The notes below the pieces were generated by a model. The model was not told where the DNA came from. It saw only the letters and a program-made list of their open reading frames with translations, and did no database searches. A stretch of 46,726 nt of DNA from JAZRYE01 sp045600585. GTDB taxonomy: Bacteria > Bacillota_I > Bacilli_A > RFN20 > CAG-826. The stretch covers positions 1 through 46,726 of the forward strand of contig JAZRYE010000007.1 of NCBI GenBank assembly GCA_045600585.1, written 5' to 3'. Positions within the stretch are counted from its first letter, which is position 1, and the number at the start of each line of letters is the position of its first letter. Positions 8,708 through 16,974 of this stretch are shown here, piece by piece. A program made the position numbers and the translations under genes.

Positions 8708-9261
8708 ATGAAAGCTGATGCTGGCCGAATAACCGACGATTAAGCTTTTGGCCTGCATAAGTTTCCTAATAATGTTGGCTTTGTTTTTGGCCATATAGCA
8801 AGTGATGAAAGTGAAGACTTAGCAACATTACCATATGGCAATAGTTATTATAATTTTCCAAGCGAAATCAAAATTGATAAGTCTATAGTTGCAGGAGACC
8901 AATTACAAATCACATTTAAAGGTGACTATGATATTAAGCGTTTAGAAATCTATCCAGCTTCTTGTACGATTATTGACGAAATTATTGACTATAAATTAAT
9001 TGAAACGACAGTAATTGGAAATCACATAGATGACGCAACAATTGGTGAAGCATCAGATCAAATTAGGAATGACTATATATTAGATAATGAATGCGTCATT
9101 CTTGACGAAAGCGATAGATACACCTGATTAGATAAATATAATAGAAATGATTTATATCTTAGTGTAAAGAAAAAGAAGATAAATTTTGCACCTGTCCTTC
9201 TAATGCAATATGTGAAGAATACCCAATTTATATTGCAGATTTTTACGCAAATAATCCGTGA
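8708..9261 (+). pseudogene. Decayed exported/surface protein gene
   Basis: No long frame is open here, but translated plus-strand sequence has clear coding character. From an ATG at 8708 it reads MKADAGRITDD, then a TAA, then AFGLHKFPNNVGFVFGHIAS and on through GDYDIKRLEIYPASC, TTVIGNHIDDATIGEASDQI and DESDRYT to a TGA at about 9125-9127. After that the coding sense shifts frame: FCTCPSNAICEEYPIYIADF runs to a TGA at 9259-9261. At least two in-frame stops and one frameshift make it a pseudogene. The body has the acidic, Ile/Tyr-rich style of the lipoproteins next to it, and the Cys-rich tail is unusual. I cannot name the family. It is on the opposite strand to its neighbours. Confidence 0.65.
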
Positions 9262-9282
9262 TAATTGTCGTTCTTTAGTTTT

Positions 9283-10359
9283 TTACTTGTCGCAAAAAAT
9301 TGAATAAACACGATTTTTGCCGTTTGTTTTTGCCAAACTTGCCTGTCCATCAGCTGTATCTATTAACTCTACTAATGAGATGTTTTTATTTGGCCCACAA
9401 ACAACTAGCCCAATAGAAAGAGTTTGATGATAATCTGGATAATCTTTGAATATAATATGGCTTGATTTAGTTCTTAATTTTTCTGCAAATTCTTTATATT
9501 TTTTATAATCGCATCTGTCACAAATTAGAACAAATTCATCTCCACCCCATCTAATAGCGTGGCAACAATCTTTTACATCTAATAAAAGACTAGAAACTGC
9601 AACAAGCACATCATCTCCAAAATAATGGCCATACAAGTCATTAGCTTGTTTAAAGTTATCAAGATCAATCATCATTACGCCTACACTAGTATCAAATCCA
9701 GATTCATGTTCTTTTACATAATGTTTTAGCCAGTTTCTATTTTTTAAACCTGTTAATGTATCAGTGTTGGCACTATCAACGACTTTCTTTATTAGTTGTT
9801 CGTTAGCGTTAAAAGCTGAATTTTTAATAAATTCAAATAAAAAAGCTAAAAAGAATGCAGCGGCATATGTAAAGGGAAATCTTATATAAAATGTAGTCAT
9901 TGGATGAGTAAAAGGAAGAGTCGATGGACTAATTTTATGAATAATCGCAATAACAATGATTTCGATTAGCATTGTTCCAGAAGCTAATGATCCAACTTTC
10001 CATCCGTATATCATCATTGCACAAAAAGGAAGGAGTAATAACCAATATATTGAGTATCCATCCTCCGTGCCTCCAAAGCATAGAAAATATGTAAATATGA
10101 TAAATATTACAGCCAAAAATAGATAGCGAGACGGCTTAAAAAGACGAGAGCTAAAAAAAGAAAAGGCAGTCGTTAAAGCACTTAAGATTGACAAGACAAG
10201 CGTAACAATAGATAAGACCCATCTTCTAGAAACAATATTTAATATAAAAAATATTAATGCAACGATAGCAAAAGCAGCAGAAACAAGAGCCTGCTGTAGT
10301 CGACATCTATATTCTTTATTTTGTATATTTGATTTGTTTGGAATTTCTAATTTGTACAT
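9283..10359 (-). CDS. Membrane-bound diguanylate cyclase (GGDEF)
   Basis: 358 residues. About six membrane helices fill residues 25-180, followed by a GGDEF domain. The domain opens with DTLTGLKNR (about 200-208). It has the metal- and substrate-binding IDLDNFKQANDLYGH and an intact signature WGGDEF at 271-276, so cyclisation of two GTP to c-di-GMP is likely. The allosteric inhibitory site (RxxD, five residues before GGDEF) is absent: the sequence there is KDCC, so product inhibition through that site is not expected. There is no EAL or PilZ domain in the window. It lies 84 bases downstream of the GT-acyltransferase fusion gene and may be cotranscribed. The membrane part probably senses a ligand or membrane state, but I do not recognise it as a named sensor domain. 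Confidence 0.88.
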   Translation of the reverse strand: MYKLEIPNKSNIQNKEYRCRLQQALVSAAFAIVALIFFILNIVSRRWVLSIVTLVLSILSALTTAFSFFSSRLFKPSRYLFLAVIFIIFTYFLCFGGTEDGYSIYWLLLLPFCAMMIYGWKVGSLASGTMLIEIIVIAIIHKISPSTLPFTHPMTTFYIRFPFTYAAAFFLAFLFEFIKNSAFNANEQLIKKVVDSANTDTLTGLKNRNWLKHYVKEHESGFDTSVGVMMIDLDNFKQANDLYGHYFGDDVLVAVSSLLLDVKDCCHAIRWGGDEFVLICDRCDYKKYKEFAEKLRTKSSHIIFKDYPDYHQTLSIGLVVCGPNKNISLVELIDTADGQASLAKTNGKNRVYSIFCDK

Positions 10360-10443
10360 ATTTCACCAACGAAAATTATTATACCACGAGACTCGATAGA
10401 CTGATTAATATTGTGACATTTTTATTATATTTGTATCATAAAT

Positions 10444-12369
10444 TTATATAGCTTCAATTTCGTTTAAATTAATATATTTATATTTTTCATATTGTGACAT
10501 TTCTATTGATCGTTTTTTCATTGTTGTAATTATTCTTTCCTTTAATTCATCATTGGTTAATTTTCGTCCCGCTGCATCATTTGGATAAAACGGCCCATCA
10601 ATATGAGTAACAAGTCGATGTTTGTTTTTATAAGGGATTACAGTATTTGTTAAACAAATAACAGGCCTATTCAATCTAATTGGATAACGAAACGAGCCTG
10701 ATTTAAAATTTCGAATTTTAGTATAATAAGGCCAAATATGCGCTTCAGGATAAATCGTAACAGACTGGCCCTTACCAATTACATGTTCAATGCAGGCCAA
10801 ATATTTATGAACTCCTTTAGTAGTTGAAGGAAGTGGAATTGCCCCAAGCATTTTAACTATTGTGCGGCAGCCCCTAATTGAGACGGCTTCAGGACCAACA
10901 ATAATATTATTGCGCCTTTTAAATATCAAATTCGGAGTATAGGCGTCTCCCATATCTAAAATATGATTAGAATAGATAAAACATCCTTTTAATTTTCTTT
11001 TACTAACAGTTAGATGATTTATGATTTTTTGCTTATAAACTATTTTGTTCAAAATAAACGCCGCTGGTTTAGCAAAAATAAAATACAAAACAAATTCTAA
11101 TATTTTATAAATAGGATTATGGTGAATATATTTATATTCGCTCTTCATCATTTTGGGCTTTATATAGTTTTTTGCAAAATCATCGTTTAATTCATCTCTA
11201 TAATAAATTACTTTATTTTTAGTATGATTTTCTACTTTTGCATATGTTTTTAACATGTTATGCATTTGTTTAAGACAATTAGATTGATTAAATTTTTTTG
11301 TGTAGCCCAAATATTTGTTTGAACATTCTTTTCTTTCTGATGGATGTTCAATCCAATAATCGATTTTTTTCGCCAAATCTAGCGGATCATTACAATGAAA
11401 TAAATTGTGTTCATCTAATGCAAAAGATTTTGTGGCGCTTCTTGGTGAATTAGCTATCACAGGCACCAAGCCGCATGAAATAGCCTCCAAACATGATATT
11501 GCTTCAATTTCAATCTCGGCCGGATGAACATATAAATCACAAGAATTAATGACATTAACTAGTTCATCCCTAGAAAAGAATTTAATGATAGGTCTAGAGA
11601 TATTTAATTTATCGCTTAAAGAGAGAATTTGATCTTTCTTTGGACCCTGACCAGCAAATATTAGTCTAATTTGATTCTTATATTTTGATTTAGCAATTGC
11701 TCTTAGCAATATTGGATGAGATTTTTCTTTTGATAACCTGCCAATAAAAAGAATATTAAATTTGTCTTTTAAATAATCCGGTCTAATTATTTCTTTTTTG
11801 ATATACCTATCATTAACTCCATTAGATATTACATAGGCATTAGTTAGATGTTTTATTTCATTTTCAAACAAATTCTTAATAAATTCTGTTGGATAATGAA
11901 TGGCATTAACATGTTTGTATAATTTTTTATAAAAGTTCTTATAGACAAGATGATTTATCCATTTTGAATTCATGGTATGAAAAATATGAGAAGTAAAGTT
12001 TTCAGCTTGACAATGAAAACTAGCGGTTACGGGTATGCCCATTTTTTTAGCGACTTTTGCAGTTTTACATCCTAATGCGAATGGAATAAGAACGTGAACA
12101 ATATCTACACCATCTAGCGCTTGCTTAATAATCTTTTCTACTGGCTTAGCCAGACAAACATTATTTTTCTTAAGTATTTTATTTAGTGGCTTAGTTAAAT
12201 TAATATGAGGAACAACATAATAATTAGGTAAATTCTTTTTATCTTGATCAGGACATAAAATTCTAACTTCCTCGTTAGCATTTATTAAATAACGAATTAG
12301 ATTCATTGCTGCAATTGTGGTTCCATTATTCTCTTCTCCAAGCACATCGCACACTATTAAAACTTTCAT
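10444..12369 (-). CDS. Fusion of GT4 glycosyltransferase and PlsC-like acyltransferase
   Basis: 641 residues with two enzymes in one chain. Residues 1-375 are a GT4-type glycosyltransferase, with an N-terminal Rossmann start (MKVLIVCDVLGEENNGTTIA), LFIGRLSKEKSHPILLRA near 207 and the donor-site stretch EIEIEAISCLEAISCG near 285-300. Residues 415-625 resemble lysophospholipid acyltransferases: SNHILDMGD (467-475) in place of the usual HxxxxD, then GPEAVSIRG, and YPEAHIWPYYTKIRNFKSGS (540-559). GT4 enzymes of this type glycosylate diacylglycerol and similar lipids, so the fusion may make an acylated glycolipid of the membrane or a lipoteichoic acid anchor. That role is inference. A strong AAGGAGG ribosome binding site precedes the ATG. 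The gene is divergent from an XRE membrane regulator. Confidence 0.85.
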   Translation of the reverse strand: MKVLIVCDVLGEENNGTTIAAMNLIRYLINANEEVRILCPDQDKKNLPNYYVVPHINLTKPLNKILKKNNVCLAKPVEKIIKQALDGVDIVHVLIPFALGCKTAKVAKKMGIPVTASFHCQAENFTSHIFHTMNSKWINHLVYKNFYKKLYKHVNAIHYPTEFIKNLFENEIKHLTNAYVISNGVNDRYIKKEIIRPDYLKDKFNILFIGRLSKEKSHPILLRAIAKSKYKNQIRLIFAGQGPKKDQILSLSDKLNISRPIIKFFSRDELVNVINSCDLYVHPAEIEIEAISCLEAISCGLVPVIANSPRSATKSFALDEHNLFHCNDPLDLAKKIDYWIEHPSERKECSNKYLGYTKKFNQSNCLKQMHNMLKTYAKVENHTKNKVIYYRDELNDDFAKNYIKPKMMKSEYKYIHHNPIYKILEFVLYFIFAKPAAFILNKIVYKQKIINHLTVSKRKLKGCFIYSNHILDMGDAYTPNLIFKRRNNIIVGPEAVSIRGCRTIVKMLGAIPLPSTTKGVHKYLACIEHVIGKGQSVTIYPEAHIWPYYTKIRNFKSGSFRYPIRLNRPVICLTNTVIPYKNKHRLVTHIDGPFYPNDAAGRKLTNDELKERIITTMKKRSIEMSQYEKYKYINLNEIEAI

Positions 12370-12395
12370 TATCTCTTCCTCCTTGACTATGTATA

Positions 12396-12418
12396 ATTAA
12401 ATTAGAAATTAGTTTAAT
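12396..12418. promoter_or_regulatory. Dyad in the divergent promoter region of the HTH regulator
   Basis: ATTAAATTA (12396-12404) faces TAGTTTAAT (12410-12418), a 9-base dyad with one mismatch and a 5-base centre. It lies between the GT-acyltransferase fusion and the XRE regulator, so it is a candidate autoregulatory operator. The AT-rich background makes chance dyads common. Confidence 0.25.
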
Positions 12419-12476
12419 GTGTACGCCAAGATAAAGATTGAAGAATCCAATTCTACAGTAAGGAGATTGCAATTCT

Positions 12477-13079
12477 ATGGAAAAAATTAACGAAAATATT
12501 GCAAGCAATATAGCAATGTTAAGAAAAGCTAATGGATGGACTCAAGGAGAATTAGCGAATCGATTAAATTATAGTGATAAAGCAATATCTAAATGGGAAA
12601 GAAACGAATCTATTCCAGATGTAGAGATACTTAATAATATTGCGCTTTTGTTTAATGTGGATGTCGATTTTTTAATCAAAGAACATAGTGAAAAAGATAT
12701 TAAAATAAATACCGAAAACAAGAAACTTTTTGTAAGAAATTTATTAATCATGATTATGATATGTGTTGCCATTTTCTTAGTGGCAACAGTTATTTTTGTT
12801 TTTGGTGTTTTAAGAAACAAAGAATTGGCAAATAAATTATGGGTGTCTTTTGTCGTGGCGAGTTCTTTTTGCTGCTTAGTAAATGGAATATATGCTAAAA
12901 AAGAAAACTACTTGTTAATGCAAATAATAAGTTGGTCATTAATGGTTTGGACTATTATTACATCGTTTTATTGCATTATGTTGGTTTCTAATTATGAAAA
13001 TGGTTGGTTATTATATGCAATAGGAGTTCCTGTTCAAGCTGCTATTTGTATCTATTTTTTCTGGAAAAAAACTTTTTAA
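12477..13079 (+). CDS. XRE-family HTH regulator with C-terminal membrane helices
   Basis: 200 residues. Residues 5-70 form an XRE/Cro-type helix-turn-helix (NIAMLRKANGWTQGELA, NYSDKAISKWERNESIPDVE, LLFNVDVDFLI). From about residue 85 on there are four predicted membrane helices, ending in YFFWKKTF. The architecture of a cytoplasmic DNA-binding head on a membrane domain is common in Bacillota. These proteins are thought to link gene expression to an envelope signal, but few have been studied. AAGGAG lies 10 bases before the ATG. A paralogue with the same layout is at 14998-15585. It is divergent from the glycosyltransferase-acyltransferase fusion, which is a plausible target. Confidence 0.85.
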   Translation: MEKINENIASNIAMLRKANGWTQGELANRLNYSDKAISKWERNESIPDVEILNNIALLFNVDVDFLIKEHSEKDIKINTENKKLFVRNLLIMIMICVAIFLVATVIFVFGVLRNKELANKLWVSFVVASSFCCLVNGIYAKKENYLLMQIISWSLMVWTIITSFYCIMLVSNYENGWLLYAIGVPVQAAICIYFFWKKTF

Positions 13080-13103
13080 AGTTTGATTTAAAAAAGCTAT
13101 TTT

Positions 13104-13320
13104 AAAAATCAATTTTGTAATCATCATATAAAATATGATTATCTAAGTCAAAAAAGCTTGTTGGAATCCAAACTAAAATTGACAATAAAGAAGAAACAAG
13201 AATAGATATTAAGTTTTTCTTTTAAAATGACATTTCTTTTTTAAATATTAGATTCCAACATACTTAAAACCAACTTACATATCTAATGTCTCGTTTCAAT
13301 TATATTAAAAATCCTCAGAA
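13104..13320. repeat. Decayed duplicate of the phosphatase/lnt junction
   Basis: This stretch repeats sequence from 5005-5185 with an almost constant offset of 8100 bases. For example 5061-5122 and 13161-13222 differ at only about two positions. It corresponds to the first 42 or so codons of the Lnt-like gene and the end of the phosphatase gene. The copy then jumps to the equivalent of 5861-5892, the leader of the phosphatase gene, so about 670 bases of phosphatase coding sequence have been lost. The lnt start codon is destroyed in the copy (CAT on the plus strand became AA) and stop codons are present, so nothing is expressed from it. This is a degraded segmental duplication. Confidence 0.85.
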
Positions 13321-13340
13321 TAAATTTCTAAGGACTTAAA

Positions 13341-14003
13341 TTATAATAATGTCAAAATGCCAATAAATTGTATTATTGCCGCTAACAAAACAAAGATGTG
13401 AAAAGTCGAATGGTACCACTTCTTGTGATGGCCAATTGAATAGAGAATAGCCCCGATAGAATAGACCAAACCACCAATTAAAATATATAGAAATGTCTTA
13501 AAAGGAATTCCGATATTAAATGGATAAAATATAACTATAGCCCAGCCTGCTATTATATAAATAATATAGGATAGAATATTACCGATTTTTGACTCATATG
13601 GAATAGCGTTAATAATAATGCCAATAGCAGCTAAAACAAGTTCAATTCCCATAACCGAATTGGAAATTATCGAGGATGATATTCCGAACACACAAATTGG
13701 ATAATAAGTGGCGAATACAAATGCGTAAATGTCACAATGATCTACTGTTCTTGCATACGCCCTACTTTTGCTATTTATCGGTGAAGAATGATAGTATCCA
13801 GAAGTAAAGAACATTACCATCATGAAAAAAGCATATAAATAAAAAGGGAACATATGAGTAAAGTTCAATTTGTATTTTAGTTGATGGATAGTAAAGAAAA
13901 CAAAAACACAAAGAGCAAAAATAAAGCCTATAAAATGAGAAATGGAATTTAGATTTTCTTCTTCGTTTGTGTATTTAGGAAGAGCCTTAACATCAACTGT
14001 CAT
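13341..14003 (-). CDS. hlyIII: Hemolysin III / PAQR-family membrane protein
   Basis: 220 residues with about seven membrane helices and the family residues of HlyIII/TrhA: ISHFIGF near residue 22, SGYYHS near 68, DHCDIYAF near 89, and a terminal histidine cluster (GHHKKWYHSTFHIFVL). In the PAQR superfamily these His, Asp and Ser residues bind zinc. Bacterial members affect membrane lipid homeostasis; the name hemolysin is historical. It starts 2 bases after the DegV stop codon and should be translated from the same mRNA, with AAGGGAT upstream of the ATG. The pairing with a fatty-acid-binding DegV protein supports a lipid role. Confidence 0.9.
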   Translation of the reverse strand: MTVDVKALPKYTNEEENLNSISHFIGFIFALCVFVFFTIHQLKYKLNFTHMFPFYLYAFFMMVMFFTSGYYHSSPINSKSRAYARTVDHCDIYAFVFATYYPICVFGISSSIISNSVMGIELVLAAIGIIINAIPYESKIGNILSYIIYIIAGWAIVIFYPFNIGIPFKTFLYILIGGLVYSIGAILYSIGHHKKWYHSTFHIFVLLAAIIQFIGILTLL

Positions 14004-14005
14004 AA

Positions 14006-14875
14006 TTAATCCCTTCTTTTGCCCAAATAAAAGAAAGCTTGCAATCCAGGACCAGCATGGCTACCAATAATCGGACCCATTTGATATTTCTTGACATCCT
14101 TAAAAGGGACTTCATTTTTAATAGCTGAAATAAGTTCATCGAGTTGATATTCGCTATCGGCAGAGCACGCATATAAAATTTGATTTTCTGGTTTAATTAC
14201 AGTTTCTTTAATTCGCTTAACAATATATTTAATAGTATTTTTTCTACCTTTTAGTTTTGCTTCAATTTTTAGATTGCCATTAGGGGCACATGTTAAAACC
14301 GGATTGATATGCAATAAATTTCCAACGAATCCAGCAATTTTTGATAATCTTCCTCCTCTTACAAAGTAAGTTAGATCATCTACTGTATAAAAAGTATTAA
14401 TGTTTTTCACCATATCTTGAACATAGTTATAAGCATGTTCCAAATCGAGTCCTTGTCTACGAGCTATAGTAGCAACATCTAATGCAACTAATAAACCATT
14501 TGACGCAATCAAAGAATCAATAATTTTAATATTCACATTTGGGTTTTCAAACATTAATTTTGAAGCAGCGATTCTCGCTTGATTAATTGATCCTGAAAGG
14601 CCTTCGGTTAAAGAAATATGAAGGATATTAGTGTTCTTTTTTATTTGTGATTTAAAGAAGTGATAATAATCAGGTTCATTTAATTGGCTAGTTTTATATT
14701 TTATTCCTTTACGCATATTACCGTAAAAAACTTTCATCTTGTCATCATCCATATCATCGAGATAGTCTTCTTCTTTATTGAAGTAATGATAATAGATGAT
14801 ATCAATATCTTTTTTTGCTAGTTCATCAATATTGCCATCACAAGATGAATCGATAGTAATTCTAAATTGTTCCAT
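14006..14875 (-). CDS. DegV family fatty-acid-binding protein (FakB-like)
   Basis: 289 residues covering the whole DegV family. Visible marks are the N-terminal ITIDSSCD, the TSQLNEPDY segment, SLTEGLSGSINQARIAA, the conserved KIIDS, FVRGGRLSKIAG and the C-terminal GPIIGSHAGPGLQAFFYLG. DegV proteins bind a fatty acid and, in the characterised cases, present it to a FakA kinase for incorporation into phospholipid. No kinase gene is in this window. GGAGGTC precedes the start. It is the first gene of a unit with hlyIII. It is divergent from an HTH-membrane regulator at 14998 that may control it. Confidence 0.92.
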   Translation of the reverse strand: MEQFRITIDSSCDGNIDELAKKDIDIIYYHYFNKEEDYLDDMDDDKMKVFYGNMRKGIKYKTSQLNEPDYYHFFKSQIKKNTNILHISLTEGLSGSINQARIAASKLMFENPNVNIKIIDSLIASNGLLVALDVATIARRQGLDLEHAYNYVQDMVKNINTFYTVDDLTYFVRGGRLSKIAGFVGNLLHINPVLTCAPNGNLKIEAKLKGRKNTIKYIVKRIKETVIKPENQILYACSADSEYQLDELISAIKNEVPFKDVKKYQMGPIIGSHAGPGLQAFFYLGKRRD

Positions 14876-14962
14876 ACATTTGACCTCCGAGATATCAACA
14901 ATATATAGATGATGTTATTAGATGTCACTCCACTAGAAAAAAACTTGTTCTCTTAATAAAAA

Positions 14963-14991
14963 TTGATTTCGCCTGGCAAGAGAATTAATAT
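14963..14991 (+). promoter_or_regulatory. Promoter of the second HTH-membrane regulator, probably leaderless
   Basis: TTGATT (14963-14968), a 17-base spacer and TAATAT (14986-14991) are followed by only 6 bases before the ATG at 14998. Transcription would then begin at or next to the start codon, and no ribosome binding site is visible at the right distance. Confidence 0.5.
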
Positions 14992-14997
14992 AATTCT

Positions 14998-15585
14998 ATG
15001 CAAGAAATAGACATTAAAGCTAATTTTTCACGAAATATTAAGGATTTGCGTATATCCCGCAATCTTAATCAAGTTCAACTTGGAGAAAAGATTAATTATT
15101 CTTCCAAAGCTATTAGCAAGTGGGAGAATGGAGATGTTTTACCAGATGTTGTTGTTTTAAAAATGCTCGCAGATTTTTTTAATGTAACAATTGATGATTT
15201 AATTTCCGATAAAAGCATTGTTAAAAAGTCACACAAAAAAGTGAATCGATTATTAACGACTGTAGTTAGTTCTTTAACTGCCTATTTAGCTGCAGCAATT
15301 GTCTTCTTTATATTAGTCTTATGTAAAATTGATAAAGCATGGATTTCCTTTATCTATGCCATCCCTACTAGTACAGTGATTTTTCTTGTTTTTTCTTCAA
15401 TTTGGTATTCAAGAAAGCAAATAATGATTTCCGCTATTGCAACCGTTTGGGCTTCTAGCTTGCTCATCATGTTTTTGATGTCGTTCAAAATATTTTGGGT
15501 GGTATTAATTATTGCTGCAATATTATCTATTTTGGCAGTAATATTCTTCTCAATTAGATTTAATATCAAAAGAAAAGAAGAATAA
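14998..15585 (+). CDS. XRE-family HTH regulator with C-terminal membrane helices (second copy)
   Basis: 195 residues. The XRE-type HTH occupies about residues 8-72 (NIKDLRISRNLNQVQLGEKI, NYSSKAISKWENGDVLPDV, ADFFNVTIDDLIS). From residue 80 there are four membrane helices. It has the same plan and clear sequence similarity in the HTH as the protein at 12477-13079, so the two are paralogues or members of one expanded family. There is no good ribosome binding site; the predicted -10 box is 6 bases from the ATG, which suggests a leaderless mRNA. It is divergent from the degV-hlyIII unit and convergent with ugd. A role in controlling degV-hlyIII is inferred from position only. Confidence 0.85.
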   Translation: MQEIDIKANFSRNIKDLRISRNLNQVQLGEKINYSSKAISKWENGDVLPDVVVLKMLADFFNVTIDDLISDKSIVKKSHKKVNRLLTTVVSSLTAYLAAAIVFFILVLCKIDKAWISFIYAIPTSTVIFLVFSSIWYSRKQIMISAIATVWASSLLIMFLMSFKIFWVVLIIAAILSILAVIFFSIRFNIKRKEE

Positions 15586-15594
15586 ACAATTTCA

Positions 15595-16968
15595 TTAATC
15601 GCGTTTATAAATATCTCTGGTATAAACTTTTTCAAAGACATCTAGTAATTCATCATTATATCTATTTGCAATAATAATATCTGCTGTCTCTTTAAATTTA
15701 TTAATATCATTAATAACTTTGTTATTTTCAAAAAGCTCACCTTTAAAAGTAGGTTCATATATTACTACTACTGCGCCGAGTTCTTTTAACTTTTTCATAA
15801 CACCTTGAATAGAAGATTCTCGAAAATTATCGCTTTTTGTTTTCATTGTAAGACGATATATACCAACTATTGGATTCTTTTTATTAGTTAAAGAATAAAC
15901 TTTTTCCGCTATATAATCTTTTCTAACATTATTAGCCTCTACCACTGCTCCAATAATAGTATTTGGAACTTGTTCGAAATTCGCTCTTAATTGTCTTGTA
16001 TCTTTCGGTAAACAATATCCACCATAGCCAAAAGATGGATTGTTATAAAAATTACCAATACGAGGGTCGGCAGAAACACCTGCAATAATTTCTCTAGTAT
16101 CCAAGCCTTCGACTTCTGCATAAGTATCTAATTCATTAAAAAATGAAACACGTAATGCTAAATAGGTATTAGCAAATAATTTAACTGCTTCCGCTTCACT
16201 AGAGCCCATAATATGTGACTCGATATTCTTTTTAATCGCCCCTTGTTTTAATAATGAAATAAAGTGATTTGCTTTTGACTTTTGAAGTGGAAAATCATTA
16301 GAAAGGCCAACAATAATACGTGAAGGATATAAATTGTCATATAACGCTTTGCCTTCCCTTAAAAATTCAGGAGAAAACATCAAATTATTTAAATTATATT
16401 TTTTAGAAATATATTTAGTGTATCCAACAGGAATAGTTGATTTAATGACTATTGTCGGATTTTCATTAACTTTTAAAACATCCTCAATAACTCTTTCGAT
16501 GCTAGATGTATCAAAATAATTCTTTTCTGGATCGTAATTAGTCGGAGTAGAAATAATAATATAATCAGCATCTTTATAAAAAGGGAGTCCGTTTGTTGTG
16601 GCTTTTAAAAACAATTCTTTATTTAATAAATAATCTTCAATTTCCTTATCAACAAGAGGAGATATTTTTTTATTAATTAAATCCACTCTTTCTTTAGAAA
16701 CATCAACTGCCACAACGTCATTGTATAAAGATAAAATAATGGAATTGCTTAAACCAACATAACCAATACCTACAACGACAATCTTGTTTCTACGATTACT
16801 AAAACCTAATTTATTTTGTAATGCTTCCATTAATTTTTCGTATTTAAAATTATTTAAATAAGAAGAATCATTTTCATATCTTAAATAAGTGCGTAATGAA
16901 ATATTTAAAAGATCACTTGCTTGTTTTTGTGTAAGCTTAGCGCTTTTTCTTATTTCTTTTAATGTCAT
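15595..16968 (-). CDS. ugd: UDP-glucose 6-dehydrogenase with an N-terminal HTH domain
   Basis: The start was set at the ATG at 16968 (457 residues), because the protein then begins MTLKEIRK exactly like CapE of this window. Residues 1-54 form a short HTH (LTQKQASDLLNISLRTYLRY). Residues 62-457 are a complete UDP-glucose dehydrogenase: VVVGIGYVGL (64-73), STPTNYD, KSTIPVGYT, SPEFLREG, K263 in KLFANTYLALR, and catalytic C319 in FGYGGYCLPKDT. The enzyme oxidises UDP-glucose twice with NAD to UDP-glucuronate in the cytoplasm, and it most resembles the HasB type of streptococci. The DNA-binding head is not part of normal Ugd, which is about 390-400 residues long. A promoter 6 bases upstream of the ATG suggests leaderless translation. 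The gene is divergent from the rhamnosidase and far from the main polysaccharide locus. Confidence 0.93.
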   Translation of the reverse strand: MTLKEIRKSAKLTQKQASDLLNISLRTYLRYENDSSYLNNFKYEKLMEALQNKLGFSNRRNKIVVVGIGYVGLSNSIILSLYNDVVAVDVSKERVDLINKKISPLVDKEIEDYLLNKELFLKATTNGLPFYKDADYIIISTPTNYDPEKNYFDTSSIERVIEDVLKVNENPTIVIKSTIPVGYTKYISKKYNLNNLMFSPEFLREGKALYDNLYPSRIIVGLSNDFPLQKSKANHFISLLKQGAIKKNIESHIMGSSEAEAVKLFANTYLALRVSFFNELDTYAEVEGLDTREIIAGVSADPRIGNFYNNPSFGYGGYCLPKDTRQLRANFEQVPNTIIGAVVEANNVRKDYIAEKVYSLTNKKNPIVGIYRLTMKTKSDNFRESSIQGVMKKLKELGAVVVIYEPTFKGELFENNKVINDINKFKETADIIIANRYNDELLDVFEKVYTRDIYKRD

Positions 16969-16974
16969 GATTTT

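Noticed and set aside
12326..12508. Minus-strand 60-residue frame across the divergent promoter region
   Set aside because: It overlaps the starts of two well-supported genes in other frames and has no recognisable protein character.
13341..14003. Hemolysin toxin
   Set aside because: The HlyIII name is historical. PAQR residues and the DegV partner point to membrane lipid homeostasis.
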